Positions 35,206-44,984 of a stretch of 64,000 nt of DNA are shown in pieces; position 1 is the stretch's first letter; every line of letters begins with the position of its first letter. Position numbers and translations under genes: made by a program. The notes beneath the pieces were generated by a model that did no database searches, was not told the origin of the DNA, and was given only the letters and a program-made list of their open reading frames with translations. Source of the stretch: JBJHBP01 sp050485645 (lineage in GTDB: Bacteria > Pseudomonadota > Gammaproteobacteria > Steroidobacterales > Rariloculaceae); contig JBJHBT010000022.1 in NCBI GenBank assembly GCA_050485645.1, forward strand, positions 1 through 64,000. Reading direction: 5' to 3'.

Positions 35206-36552
35206 TCAGTGCGCGACATGGCGTACGCGCAGCGCGTGAGGATCGGCGCGCTCGATGCCATCGTCTCCGACATTGCTGATCGGGACGATACCCATCACGG
35301 CGCCAGTGCGGCCGTCCTCAGTCACCGCCAGTACGCCAAGCCCTGGTGTGCTACCGGTCGCGATATGCGGGTCGCCACTCAGCGGCGTTGGTCCACGAAA
35401 CGCCACGAAGACCAGGCTGCCGTCGGGTGAGCGATCTGCCAGATCGGGCGCGGCATTGTCGGTATGGACGCCGTTCAACGGGATCGTGCCGATGTGGCTG
35501 TCGTCCGTGGTGCTGAGCACTTCCACGACATCGCCGTGCCGATCCATGACCCACAGGTAGCGGCCGTTGCCGGTGGCCACCATGCCGTGCGAGTCATGTT
35601 CGCCATCGCGACTGAACACGACAGTGGGTTCAGGCGTATTCGGCATGCGACCAGCACCGGACGGGTCGAAGTCGGTCAGCGCGAAACGGTAAACCTCGAA
35701 CCCGTACAGGTGCAGGTGATCCATCGGCCCCGGGCGGCCGCCCGAGTTCACGTAGATCTGATCACCGACCTGCTCGCCTCCACAGCCGTTGCCCTTGACG
35801 GTATGCAGGTCGTACTCGGCCACGATGCGCATCGGCGTTGGCCTGGGGTCCACCACCAGCAGCCCGCCACCACGCAATGTGACAAAGGCGAGGTCACCTG
35901 AACTACTGAGTACCGGACAGATCGGCGCATTGTCGGGACGAATGTCCGGCGCCTCGCATTGCGCACCGCTGGGCGTTGAACAGGTGGCAAGATCCAGTGT
36001 CGCCTCGATATTGTGAACGAAGTGGTTGGTCGGGAAATCCGTATCGATCCGCTCCAGACGCTTGCCATTCTGATTGGCGACCAGAATGTAGCTGCCATCG
36101 GGAGACGGATACGCCGCATGAGCCTGTTGACCGGTATCCGCCCGGGTGGTGCGGATGCAGTCCAGCGGCGCGCGCGTGACCGCATCCATCAGGAGAACAT
36201 GGCCACTGGCAACGAACGCGATGGATGCATGCGTATGCTCCCGGTTGAACAGCGCCATGTGCGGCCGTACCGGGTCGGCGCCGGTACGATCACGACACAA
36301 CGCAGCCGCATCATTGCCCAGATCGATCGATTCGACAGGGCCGGGCGGGACCGACGAGGCATCGAACCGTGCGCCGCTGAAGATGTGCAACGTGCCGCCG
36401 TGGTTTCTGCCCGGGCTGTCCGACTGGTCGATCAACCACACTTCGTACGCCGAATCGTGTGTGACGACCTGCGCCGACTCACCGCCGCAGGCGCCAAGGC
36501 CTGTGGCCATCATCGCCGCAAGTGCCGCACGGAACATGATCGGTTTTTTCAC
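35206..36552 (-). CDS. Beta-propeller lipoprotein
   Basis: A 448-residue lipoprotein with lipobox GLGAC after a short signal (MKKPIMFRAALAAMMATG). The mature part has repeated YncE/lactonase-like propeller blades (HAAYPSPDGSYILVANQNGK; GNGRYLWVMDRHGDVVEVLS; DRSPDGSLVFVAFRG). The function cannot be assigned; such proteins often bind partners or small molecules in the periplasm. The start is GTG at 36552, because GGAGG lies seven bases upstream, although the frame is open for another 77 codons. Confidence 0.75.
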   Translation of the reverse strand: MKKPIMFRAALAAMMATGLGACGGESAQVVTHDSAYEVWLIDQSDSPGRNHGGTLHIFSGARFDASSVPPGPVESIDLGNDAAALCRDRTGADPVRPHMALFNREHTHASIAFVASGHVLLMDAVTRAPLDCIRTTRADTGQQAHAAYPSPDGSYILVANQNGKRLERIDTDFPTNHFVHNIEATLDLATCSTPSGAQCEAPDIRPDNAPICPVLSSSGDLAFVTLRGGGLLVVDPRPTPMRIVAEYDLHTVKGNGCGGEQVGDQIYVNSGGRPGPMDHLHLYGFEVYRFALTDFDPSGAGRMPNTPEPTVVFSRDGEHDSHGMVATGNGRYLWVMDRHGDVVEVLSTTDDSHIGTIPLNGVHTDNAAPDLADRSPDGSLVFVAFRGPTPLSGDPHIATGSTPGLGVLAVTEDGRTGAVMGIVPISNVGDDGIERADPHALRVRHVAH

Positions 36553-36634
36553 GACAGGCCTCCATGACCACGCTGCAACCGGCCGAACCAGCATAGCATG
36601 CGTCGAACTGCCTTCTCGCGGCTCAGACTGCCTG

Positions 36635-38365
36635 CTACGGCGTGGCGTCGGACGCACGGAAGCGGTACTGGCGATAATCCGGCTCCCAGACAGCGCCCGC
36701 CAGTGCCGCCGCCTGTTCACGTGCATCCCGGAACGGGCATTGCCTGTCGTCCACGGCTCGCGCCTGAACCGCGGCGGCCACACGCAGGGACACCTCGCGA
36801 AGTCGGTTCATGGCCGGATAGAGCAGACCGGCGCTCAGCTCCTCATCCGTCACAGCCGACGAAAGCGCATCAACGGCTGCATTGAGCATGTCGTCGCTCA
36901 CCCGTGCCGCGCCGGCCACCAGGGTGCCAAGTCCCAGTCCCGGAAACACGAACACGTTGTTGCCCTGCCCGATGCGAATGTGCCGCCCTTCGTGCTCGAT
37001 GTCGGCAAACGGACTGCCGGTGGCGATCAACGCACGGCCCTGCGTCCATTCCAGCAACTTGCGAGGCGTTGCCTCGGCCTGATCGGTGGGATTGGAGAAC
37101 GGCATGATCAGCGGCCGCTCCACGTGCCGCGCCATCTCGGTCACGATATCGGCCGTAAACGCACCCGCCTGGCCGCTGGTGCCGATCAGCACCGATGGCT
37201 TGATCGCCGCGACCACGCCGCGCAGGTCCTGCCTGGCAGGCTCCTCGAGTCCCAGCGCGACAGCCGCCTCGACGGGCCACGCCAGTTCACGCTTGTACTG
37301 CTCACGGAATTCCTTGCCGCCCGTCAACAATCCGCGACTGTCCAGCACGGCCACTGCCGTGCGCACCAGATCGTCCGGCACGCCGAGTGAGGCGAGCATG
37401 ACCCTGATCTGCCGAGCGATTCCCAGTCCTGCCGCGCCCGCACCATGGATCACCACACGGGTCTGCGCGGGATCACTTCCGGTAACCCGCAGCGCCGACA
37501 GTACGCCCGCGGCAGCCACCGCACCCGTGCCCTGGATATCGTCGTTGAACGACGGCACGCGATCGCGGTAGCGATCGAGTATGTACAACGCATTGTCCTT
37601 GCGAAAGTCCTCCCACTGCACCAGTGCGCCGGGAAAGACTTCCGCCACGGCGTCGACGAACTCGTCCACCAGCGTGTAGTACTCGTCGCCGCGCAGTCGC
37701 GGATGCGGCCAGCCCCGGTACAGCTCATCTTCCAGCAGCAGGCCGTTGTCGGTGCCCACGTCCAGGCTGATCGGAAGCGTCAGCGCCGGGTGAATCCCGG
37801 CGCCTGCGCAATACAGCGCGAGCTTGCCCACCGCAATGGCAAACCCGCCACAACCCTGATCACCGATACCGAGAATCGACTCGTTGTCGGTAACGACCAG
37901 CAGCCGCACGTCGCGATCCATCGCGATACGTTCGAGCACATCGCGGATGCGGCCGCGCATGTCCGGGGTGATCCACAGGCCGTGCGTTCGACGAAAGTAG
38001 TGGCTGAACCGCCTCGTCGCCAACCCCACCGTCGGGGTGTAAACCACCGGCATCAACTCCTCCAGGTGCGAGGCCAGCAGTTTGTAGAACAGGTGCTCGT
38101 TGCGTTCCTGCAGTGTGGCGAGGTTGATGTACTGATCCAGTGGCGAACCGGCTGTCCTGAACGCGGCATGAGCGCGCGCCACCTGCTGTTCCATGGTGTT
38201 GTACTGATACGGCAGCAACCCCTCCAGACCGAACTCACGCCGCTCTTCGCGCGTGAACGCGGTGCCCTTGTTCAACAGCGGATGGCGAATCAGGTCCACC
38301 CCGGTGAGTCCGACTTCCAGCACTTCCTGTCGCGGATGTCTGGCGTAGTCCTTGAGCGTTTCCAC
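36635..38365 (-). CDS. NAD-dependent malic enzyme
   Basis: Malic enzyme decarboxylates malate to pyruvate with reduction of NAD(P)+. The 576-residue product is the long SfcA/MaeA type: HPLLNKGTAFTREERREFGL and LLPYQYNTMEQQ at the N-terminus, the malate/metal region VTDNESILGIGDQGCGG, and the nucleotide fold VVIHGAGAAGLGIARQ. Val is usual where this protein has Cys in GIGDQGCGG. The start is GTG, only eight bases after the stop of the PQQ-dehydrogenase gene, so the two are likely co-transcribed. Confidence 0.93.
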   Translation of the reverse strand: METLKDYARHPRQEVLEVGLTGVDLIRHPLLNKGTAFTREERREFGLEGLLPYQYNTMEQQVARAHAAFRTAGSPLDQYINLATLQERNEHLFYKLLASHLEELMPVVYTPTVGLATRRFSHYFRRTHGLWITPDMRGRIRDVLERIAMDRDVRLLVVTDNESILGIGDQGCGGFAIAVGKLALYCAGAGIHPALTLPISLDVGTDNGLLLEDELYRGWPHPRLRGDEYYTLVDEFVDAVAEVFPGALVQWEDFRKDNALYILDRYRDRVPSFNDDIQGTGAVAAAGVLSALRVTGSDPAQTRVVIHGAGAAGLGIARQIRVMLASLGVPDDLVRTAVAVLDSRGLLTGGKEFREQYKRELAWPVEAAVALGLEEPARQDLRGVVAAIKPSVLIGTSGQAGAFTADIVTEMARHVERPLIMPFSNPTDQAEATPRKLLEWTQGRALIATGSPFADIEHEGRHIRIGQGNNVFVFPGLGLGTLVAGAARVSDDMLNAAVDALSSAVTDEELSAGLLYPAMNRLREVSLRVAAAVQARAVDDRQCPFRDAREQAAALAGAVWEPDYRQYRFRASDATP

Positions 38366-38373
38366 GTGACCGG

Positions 38374-40479
38374 TCAGTCAGATTCAAGCAGCGCGTGGCG
38401 GCGAGACAGTACGAAGCTGCGTATCGCATCGATCTGCGATTCATCCAGCCATTCACCGAAATCAGGCATGCCAAGACTCGTCAGCGCGCCTTCGCCAACG
38501 ATCTGTTGATAGGCGTCGAACACCGTCGGCAGCGAGTAACGCAGGTCGGCGATGAAGCCTCCGCTGGCCGCGTCGCCGCCGTGACAGACATAACACCACT
38601 GCGTGTACAGCCTGCGTCCCTCGTCAACGGCCTCGGCACCGGCCGTGGTATCGATTCGCGACAGCGGCGGCCGCGGCTGACTGGCCACCGGGACGATATC
38701 CGGATCGCCATCGAGCCGAAACGTCCAGACACGTCCCTCCGCCTTGTACATGCCTGAAGGATTCAGGCCATACCCGGCCACGGCGCCACCCCAGCCTGCC
38801 AGTACGGTCACGTACTGCACACCGTCGACCTGGTAGCTCATCGGCGCTGCGATCACCGAGTTGCCCACCTGCACTTCCCACTGCAATTCTCCGCGATCGG
38901 CGCTGAACGCGAGAAACCGCCCATCCGATGTGCCCTGGAACACCAGATTGCCCGCCGTGGACAGCGTCCCGCCATTGGAGCCGGACGGGTGCGTCACACT
39001 CCAGCGGGCACGCTGTTGCAGCGGATCCCAGGCCAGCAGCGTACCGGGCGGCGCCGGCTGGATGGCCGGCGCACCTTCCGGCAGTACCGGCGGCGGATAC
39101 AGGTCCGGCAGTGACCTCGCGCCCAGATCGATACCGAGGTTCCAGATACCGGGCCGGAACTCGAAGTCGGCTCTGCGCACGTAGGCAAATCCACCGCCTG
39201 ATGCCGGGATGTACACCAGCCCGGTCCGCGGATTCCACGACATCGGGTTCCAGTTGTGCGCTCCGCCCGGCCCTGGCGTAATGAGCACCGGCACTTCGTC
39301 GCCATAGCGCGCGCCGGGCGTTTCCACCGGACGCCCGGTGTCCATATCAACATGCGTGGCCCAGGTGATCGGCGCAAACGGCTCGGCCGACAGCAGCTCG
39401 CCCGTCAGTCGGTCGAGCACATAGAAGAAGCCGTTCTTTGGCGCCTGCATCAGCACCTTGCGCTGCGTGCCGTCCAGCATCAGGTCGGCCAGAATCATGT
39501 GTTGCGTGGCGGTGTAATCCCAGTTCTCTCCGGGGACCGTCTGGTAGTGCCAGACCATCTCACCGGTATCCGGGCGCAGGGCGAGAATCGAGGCCAGAAA
39601 CAGATTGTCGCCGCCCTCCGGACTGCGGACATCGCGCGACCATGGCGACCCGTTGCCGGTACCGACATACAGCAGGTCGGCTTCGGGATCGAAGGCCATC
39701 GCATCCCACACGGTACCGCCCCCACCCATGGTCCACCACTCGCCTGTCCAGGTCTCGGCCGCAAGTTCCAGCTCGGGATGCTCGAACGGCTCATCCGGGT
39801 TGCCGGGCACGGTGTAGAAACGCCAGCGCAGCTCGCCCGTGACCGCGTCGTACGCGGACACGTAGCCGCGAACGCCATACTCCGCACCGCCGTTGCCGAT
39901 CACGACCATGTCTTTCACGACTCTGGGCGCACCGGTAATGGCATAGGGCTGATCCGGATCAGTGGTCTGCACTTCCCACAGCAGCCTGCCGGTTGCAGCA
40001 TCCAGTGCCGCCAGCCGACCATCCAGTACGCCGACATAGACCCGGTCGTCGCGAAGCGCCACACCGCGATTGACGACGTCACAGCACACACGGCCACCGT
40101 GGCTTCTGTCCACGCGCGGATCCCATTCCCAGAGCAGATCACCGGTCACCGCATCCAGTGCGAATACGACACTCCAGGACGCCGTTGCATAGAGGGTGCG
40201 GCCGGCCACCAGCGGTGTGGCCTGCAGACCGCGGAACGTGCCGGTATCGTAGTGCCAGGCCAGACCCAGCCTGTCGACATTGGCGTCGGTGATCTGCTCG
40301 AGCGCACTGAAGCGCGTCTCGGCGGCATCGGCACCGTGAGCCAGCCATTCACCGGCAACCGACGGCGCAGCCGGCTGTGTATCGGTGCTCCTGACCGCGC
40401 TCCTGTCGTCAGCGCACGCGGCCACCAGCAAAGTCAGCGCCACACAGCCGAATACGCGAAATCGTGCAGGTAGATGCAT
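38374..40479 (-). CDS. PQQ-dependent quinohemoprotein alcohol dehydrogenase, lipoprotein
   Basis: A type II quinohemoprotein that would oxidise alcohols in the periplasm using PQQ and pass electrons through its own heme. The 701-residue product has a lipobox (LVAAC) after the signal, eight-bladed propeller repeats, the vicinal cysteine pair VCCDVVNRG over PQQ, the catalytic-site block PGENWDYTATQ, and a C-terminal cytochrome c domain with CYVCHGG. The frame opens 15 codons earlier, but MHLPARFRVFG is the start of a proper lipoprotein signal. PQQ synthesis genes are not in the window. Malic enzyme follows at eight bases. Confidence 0.9.
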   Translation of the reverse strand: MHLPARFRVFGCVALTLLVAACADDRSAVRSTDTQPAAPSVAGEWLAHGADAAETRFSALEQITDANVDRLGLAWHYDTGTFRGLQATPLVAGRTLYATASWSVVFALDAVTGDLLWEWDPRVDRSHGGRVCCDVVNRGVALRDDRVYVGVLDGRLAALDAATGRLLWEVQTTDPDQPYAITGAPRVVKDMVVIGNGGAEYGVRGYVSAYDAVTGELRWRFYTVPGNPDEPFEHPELELAAETWTGEWWTMGGGGTVWDAMAFDPEADLLYVGTGNGSPWSRDVRSPEGGDNLFLASILALRPDTGEMVWHYQTVPGENWDYTATQHMILADLMLDGTQRKVLMQAPKNGFFYVLDRLTGELLSAEPFAPITWATHVDMDTGRPVETPGARYGDEVPVLITPGPGGAHNWNPMSWNPRTGLVYIPASGGGFAYVRRADFEFRPGIWNLGIDLGARSLPDLYPPPVLPEGAPAIQPAPPGTLLAWDPLQQRARWSVTHPSGSNGGTLSTAGNLVFQGTSDGRFLAFSADRGELQWEVQVGNSVIAAPMSYQVDGVQYVTVLAGWGGAVAGYGLNPSGMYKAEGRVWTFRLDGDPDIVPVASQPRPPLSRIDTTAGAEAVDEGRRLYTQWCYVCHGGDAASGGFIADLRYSLPTVFDAYQQIVGEGALTSLGMPDFGEWLDESQIDAIRSFVLSRRHALLESD

Positions 40480-40610
40480 ATCGTCTGTCCCCCCGAACAG
40501 GCCGCGGGCGTTGGTCCGCGGCATTGCCGCGCAGTATAGCCGACCACCCGGTTGCCCGTGTCAGCGCAGCGGACTCACCGGTGTCGACTTCACGGCGAAC
40601 GCCCCCTGGC

Positions 40611-40639
40611 GTCCACGGCAGCACAGATATCCGTATAAT
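40611..40639 (+). promoter_or_regulatory. Possible promoter of the amidohydrolase gene
   Basis: A consensus -10 hexamer TATAAT lies at 40634-40639 in the gap between the divergent PQQ-dehydrogenase and amidohydrolase genes. The -35 position is poor. The distance to the ATG at 40687 gives a leader of roughly 40 bases. Confidence 0.4.
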
Positions 40640-40686
40640 CGGCAGTGTCGGCATTCGGCAGGGGGAAGCGGGGTTGCGAACAAAGA

Positions 40687-42177
40687 ATGTCTGAACAGGA
40701 CCGAACAGCGAGACGTCGACGTCCGGAACCCGGCACCGCACAGGATCATCGGCCTGACGTCACATTCACCCGGCGCTCACTGCTGGCCGCGGGCACGATG
40801 GGACTGGCGGCCACCACCACCGGCATGTTCGCGGGAGCCCAGAGCGCCACGCCACGAGCGCTCCCCTCTTCCAGCCGCATTCTGCTGCGCAATGGCTGCG
40901 TACTGACGATGGATGCGCAGCTGGGCGACTTCGATCGCGCCGATGTGCTGATCGAAGACGGCCTGATCCGCGCGGTCGGCACCAACCTCGACGCCAGCGG
41001 CGATGATCTGGACACCATCGACGCAACCGGCATGATCGTCATGCCCGGGTTTGTCGACACCCACCGACACATGTGGCAGGGACCATTGCGCGGCGTGCTG
41101 CCGGACGGCCTGCTCAGCGACTACACACGCGATATCACGGGCGCCGCACGCGCGATCTATCGGCCCCGGGATGCCTATGCCGGCGATCTGATCAGCGCGC
41201 TGGGTGCATTGAATGCCGGTATCACGACGATCCTCGACTGGTCACACATCGGCAACAGCCCCGAACACACCGATGCCGCCATCGCCGGGCTGAGGGAATC
41301 CGGCATTCGTGGCGTGTATGCATTCGGCAGTGGCACGCCAGGACCCGCCAACCGCTTTCCGGACGATATCCGGCGACTGCGCCGTGAGCATTTCGCAACG
41401 GACGACCAGCTGCTGACGCTGGCCATGGCCGGCGGCTTCAACACCGCCGACTGGGCAGTCGCCCGGGAGGTCGGCGCGTTCATCACCGTGCATGTGGTCG
41501 GCAGTCTCGGCACAATCACCGCCGAGGTCATGGGTCCTGACGTCACCTACATCCATTGCACGAACCTGCCGGACGAGGCCTGGCGCCGGATCGCTTCTTC
41601 CGGCGGCCACGTATCCATAGCCGGGCCGATCGAAATGCAGATGCGGCACGGCAATCCGCCGATCCAGGAAGCGCTGGATGTCGGCATCCGACCCAGCCTC
41701 AGCGTCGACGTGGAAACCCAGCAACCGGCCGATTTCTTCACGCAGATGCATTCCGTGTTTACGCTGCAGCGCATGTTCGCCAACGAGCGTCACCTGCGCG
41801 GTGACAGCGATGCGCCGGCGCTGTTGTCGGTACGTGATGTCGTCGAGTTCGCAACAGTACGGGGCGCCGCGGCCAATCAGCTCGATCATCGCATCGGCAC
41901 CCTGACACCGGGCAAACAGGCCGATCTGATTCTGCTGCGGATGGACGCGATCAACGTCCTGCCAGCCAACAATGCCTACGCCGCAATCGTGTTGGGCATG
42001 GATACCAGCAATGTCGACAGCGTGTTCATCGCCGGCCGGCCTGTGAAGTTTGCCGGCCGCCTGCAGGATGTGGACATGGATCGCGTGGCGCGGCTGGCGA
42101 ATGAGTCACGCGACCACATCCTCGAAGCCACCGGATGGCCGGACACCCGACTCGGAGGCTATCGACCAGGGCACTGA
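40687..42177 (+). CDS. Tat-exported metal-dependent amidohydrolase
   Basis: A 496-residue amidohydrolase of the deaminase/chlorohydrolase (TrzA/AtzA-like) branch. It has a Tat signal (TFTRRSLLAAGTMGLAATTTG), the metal motif GFVDTHRHMW, a later HVVGSLG His region, and the composite beta domain end GTLTPGKQADLILL. Most relatives are cytoplasmic, so a Tat-exported form is worth noting. The substrate is unknown. The ATG at 40687 is chosen over an in-frame ATG 14 codons upstream because it gives a compact Tat signal. It is convergent with the esterase gene. Confidence 0.82.
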   Translation: MSEQDRTARRRRPEPGTAQDHRPDVTFTRRSLLAAGTMGLAATTTGMFAGAQSATPRALPSSSRILLRNGCVLTMDAQLGDFDRADVLIEDGLIRAVGTNLDASGDDLDTIDATGMIVMPGFVDTHRHMWQGPLRGVLPDGLLSDYTRDITGAARAIYRPRDAYAGDLISALGALNAGITTILDWSHIGNSPEHTDAAIAGLRESGIRGVYAFGSGTPGPANRFPDDIRRLRREHFATDDQLLTLAMAGGFNTADWAVAREVGAFITVHVVGSLGTITAEVMGPDVTYIHCTNLPDEAWRRIASSGGHVSIAGPIEMQMRHGNPPIQEALDVGIRPSLSVDVETQQPADFFTQMHSVFTLQRMFANERHLRGDSDAPALLSVRDVVEFATVRGAAANQLDHRIGTLTPGKQADLILLRMDAINVLPANNAYAAIVLGMDTSNVDSVFIAGRPVKFAGRLQDVDMDRVARLANESRDHILEATGWPDTRLGGYRPGH

Positions 42178-42184
42178 GCCTGGC

Positions 42185-43204
42185 TTACGGGAATTCCAGT
42201 TCCCTGGAAAAGAATGGCAGCACACGGGTCTCGAAGCGCTCCGCCGCCTTGTTGACGTGCTCGCCTTCGTAGGTCTCGTAGATGTGGTCGATGTCGTAGC
42301 TGGTGAGCACCTCGCTGAATTTCTCGTTGTCGGCGATCAGCCCGTCCTGAAGGCCGATATCCATCGCTATCGCCCGGTAGCTGCGCAGATTACCGATGTA
42401 CTGATCGACCATGATCAACGGCGCGTTCGCGGCCCACTTCGCAACGATGTCCGGCCGCACTTCACCATCTTCCACCGCGAAATCAAAATAGAACGGAGGA
42501 CGATGCGGATTCGGAGACCATGCCGCCGCCTGCGACAGCGTGATGCGCGGCCCGACCGGTGCGCTTGCCGCCTCTTCCACCGTCTGAATCTCCGCCGCCT
42601 GCCGGACCAAGTCGTCCACCGGCTGCGGTGACAGACAGCACGAACTCATTGCGTACAAACTCGAATACAGATGCGGAAACTTCATCGCGACACGAATCGC
42701 GCCGTAGCCGCCCATCGAGTGACCCGACATCCCGCGACTTGCGCGCTCGGGAATCGTCCGATAGTTCGCATCGATGTAGGCGATCAGCTCTTCGGTGACG
42801 AATTTCTCGAAATCGCCCGTCGTAACCGAGCTTGAGTACATTGCACCTTCGTGCAGTACATTGGCATCCGGAATCACCACGATCATTTCGCGTGATTCTC
42901 CGGACGCGATGGCGCGATCCGCTCCTTCCTGGAGGTTGATCATGCCGGCCCATTGCCGGGCATTCGGAAACCAGCCATGCAGGTGGTACAGAACAGGATA
43001 GCGGCGATCCGGGTTCTCGGCATAACTCGGCGGCAGATAGACCAGCACATCGCGATCGGCCGAGTTGCCCTGCAGGTTGCCGGCGATGGCGGCACTGTGC
43101 ACCTTGATGTGCTGCACGACACTTTCGGCATGCGCCGAGCCGGCCCCCGCGATCAGGCCGATGGCCGCTACCGACAGCCAGATGCTGCGACTGAACAGGT
43201 TCAT
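42185..43204 (-). CDS. Exported alpha/beta-hydrolase, esterase D-like
   Basis: A 339-residue esterase with a cleavable signal (LSVAAIGLIAGAGSAHA). It shows the nucleophile elbow GHSMGGYGA and the oxyanion region YHLHGWFPNARQW, matching the putative esterase / S-formylglutathione-hydrolase-like family. The probable acid and His residues lie in the last 100 residues (YEGEHVNK holds the likely His). The ATG at 43204 follows tggggg; the frame opens 16 codons earlier without a signal-like start. Confidence 0.82.
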   Translation of the reverse strand: MNLFSRSIWLSVAAIGLIAGAGSAHAESVVQHIKVHSAAIAGNLQGNSADRDVLVYLPPSYAENPDRRYPVLYHLHGWFPNARQWAGMINLQEGADRAIASGESREMIVVIPDANVLHEGAMYSSSVTTGDFEKFVTEELIAYIDANYRTIPERASRGMSGHSMGGYGAIRVAMKFPHLYSSLYAMSSCCLSPQPVDDLVRQAAEIQTVEEAASAPVGPRITLSQAAAWSPNPHRPPFYFDFAVEDGEVRPDIVAKWAANAPLIMVDQYIGNLRSYRAIAMDIGLQDGLIADNEKFSEVLTSYDIDHIYETYEGEHVNKAAERFETRVLPFFSRELEFP

Positions 43205-43301
43205 GATGCCCCCAAGATCCGTTACGCCAGTGAAGCGTCGATTGTAGCGCACCCCGGCCCGACGAGCGCCGCCGTTGCGTCGCAGGCGGGCAAGTGAGGC
43301 C

Positions 43302-44789
43302 TCAGTGCCGCGCAGGAAAATTGACCAGTGCGTTGTGCAGCGGCAGCTCGTCGCGCCGGGTCTCCACCGAGGTATCGCGTCGGATCAGTTCGAAGCGCTG
43401 GAAGGTGTACGGCAGGCCTTCACTGGCCAGCGTCGGGCCGTCGGCGACGTGGAAATGCAGATGCGGCTCGGTGCTGTTGCCGGAATTGCCCACCCTGCCG
43501 ATCAGCTGCCCTGCGGCAACCGTATCGCCGGCAAGTACCGGTATGCTGCCGGGCTGGAGGTGCGCGTAGAACACAAAGCGTCCGTCGTGCACATCCAGCA
43601 CCACGTAGTTGCCGGCCAGCGTGTCCAGGGTCACCGGTACGGCACGCGATGTCAGACCTGGCACATTTTCGGGGATATCGTCGCGAACGGCGACGACCGT
43701 TGCATCGGCAACCGCGTACACCGCCTCACCATAGGCAAGATACGAGCTGTTGTCATCAGGATCACCGACGAGCGTCCTGCCCTGGTTGTCGACCATCACC
43801 CAGTCGGCCGCGAACCGCTGCGCTATGCGCGCCCTTCCTTCCACCGCGAACACGCCACGCCGATGAACGGATGAATTGCCGGGACCGTTGACGGCCAGCC
43901 AGTTCCGACCCCTCAGCGGTGCGGCCAGTGGTGCGAAGTCCGCGGTGAGCACCGTCACTGCCGGCACATTGATCCACTGGTCGCGAATCAGAATGCGGTG
44001 GCGCAGACGTTCTGGCGGATCAACGCCCTGATCCAGCCGCAGCCACAGAAACGCAATTGAACGCTGCCCCGGCCCGACGACGCGCAGATCGGCGGCACCC
44101 TCCCGCGCGCGATCCACATCGGCCGCGGTGGCGATGGGTCGCAGCATGGCATTCAGCTCGGAGCGCTCGAAGCGCGCCAGCGCCGAACGATCAGCGTCAT
44201 CCCTCGCATCGAGGATCTCGATAACACGAAGCGGGATGGCGCTGTTGCCGAAGTTGGTCAGGTGCAGTTCCCACACAAGATGGCTGGCACCCTCGGCCGC
44301 CACCGGCGTCGGCGCATACGGGACATCGACATGCAGCTGTGGTCCCAGGGGATCGGGCAGTAACTGAAGCTGGCGCGGTTCACGCTGCCTGCCGGCTGTC
44401 GCCGCGGCCGCACCACCGGTCCGTGCGAAATCCAGCGGCAGCGGCATGCCCTGGTCCCAGGCACCCAGGATCCGGTCGTTCGCCGGATCCAGCGTGCCTG
44501 CGTACGTAGCGCCGATGGAGCGGATCTCGAACGTGACACTATCACCTTCGAGTTTCATGATGTCCACCGTCAGCCCGGCACCGCCCTGATCAGGACTGAT
44601 CAACCGGGCCAGGTGAACGCCGTCCTCCGTGGTTACTACGTCGACCACGATGCGCAGGCTGCTGTCACCCGCCTGCAACTGCCCTTCCCAGCGGCCGGCG
44701 AGTTCCTGTGCCACGGCAGCGGCAGACCATATCGCGGCCAGCAGGAGTGCCGGCAGGAGTCGACTGATGCATGTGTTCGTGGTTGCCAC
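43302..44789 (-). CDS. Exported M23-family metallopeptidase
   Basis: A 495-residue exported protein with a signal peptide (LLPALLLAAIWSAAAVAQ) and a two-part mature region. Residues about 30-130 form a beta-rich domain (LAGRWEGQLQ ...). The C-terminal part is a LytM/M23 peptidase with a zinc-ligand region around FAADW, the core YVVLDVHDGRFVFYAHLQPG, and GNSTEPHLHFHV carrying the HxH ligands. Such enzymes cut peptidoglycan cross-links, or have lost activity. I choose GTG at 44789, just before the signal peptide; the frame is open to 44852. Confidence 0.82.
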   Translation of the reverse strand: MATTNTCISRLLPALLLAAIWSAAAVAQELAGRWEGQLQAGDSSLRIVVDVVTTEDGVHLARLISPDQGGAGLTVDIMKLEGDSVTFEIRSIGATYAGTLDPANDRILGAWDQGMPLPLDFARTGGAAAATAGRQREPRQLQLLPDPLGPQLHVDVPYAPTPVAAEGASHLVWELHLTNFGNSAIPLRVIEILDARDDADRSALARFERSELNAMLRPIATAADVDRAREGAADLRVVGPGQRSIAFLWLRLDQGVDPPERLRHRILIRDQWINVPAVTVLTADFAPLAAPLRGRNWLAVNGPGNSSVHRRGVFAVEGRARIAQRFAADWVMVDNQGRTLVGDPDDNSSYLAYGEAVYAVADATVVAVRDDIPENVPGLTSRAVPVTLDTLAGNYVVLDVHDGRFVFYAHLQPGSIPVLAGDTVAAGQLIGRVGNSGNSTEPHLHFHVADGPTLASEGLPYTFQRFELIRRDTSVETRRDELPLHNALVNFPARH

Positions 44790-44984
44790 CCGTCCAGTGT
44801 CTCCCGAACCTGCGGTTCGCCGCATTCCGGATGCGTGTCGTGGATTCGTCACGCGGCAGTCAGGTCGCCAACAGGTTCCGACCGGCGATGATACCGAAGT
44901 TGCGTTGATCGATAGACCGCTGCGGCCGCCGGCTGGTTCCGCCCGGCCAGTGCGCCGCGCAGCAATCCGCAGCCGCGGACGGGG

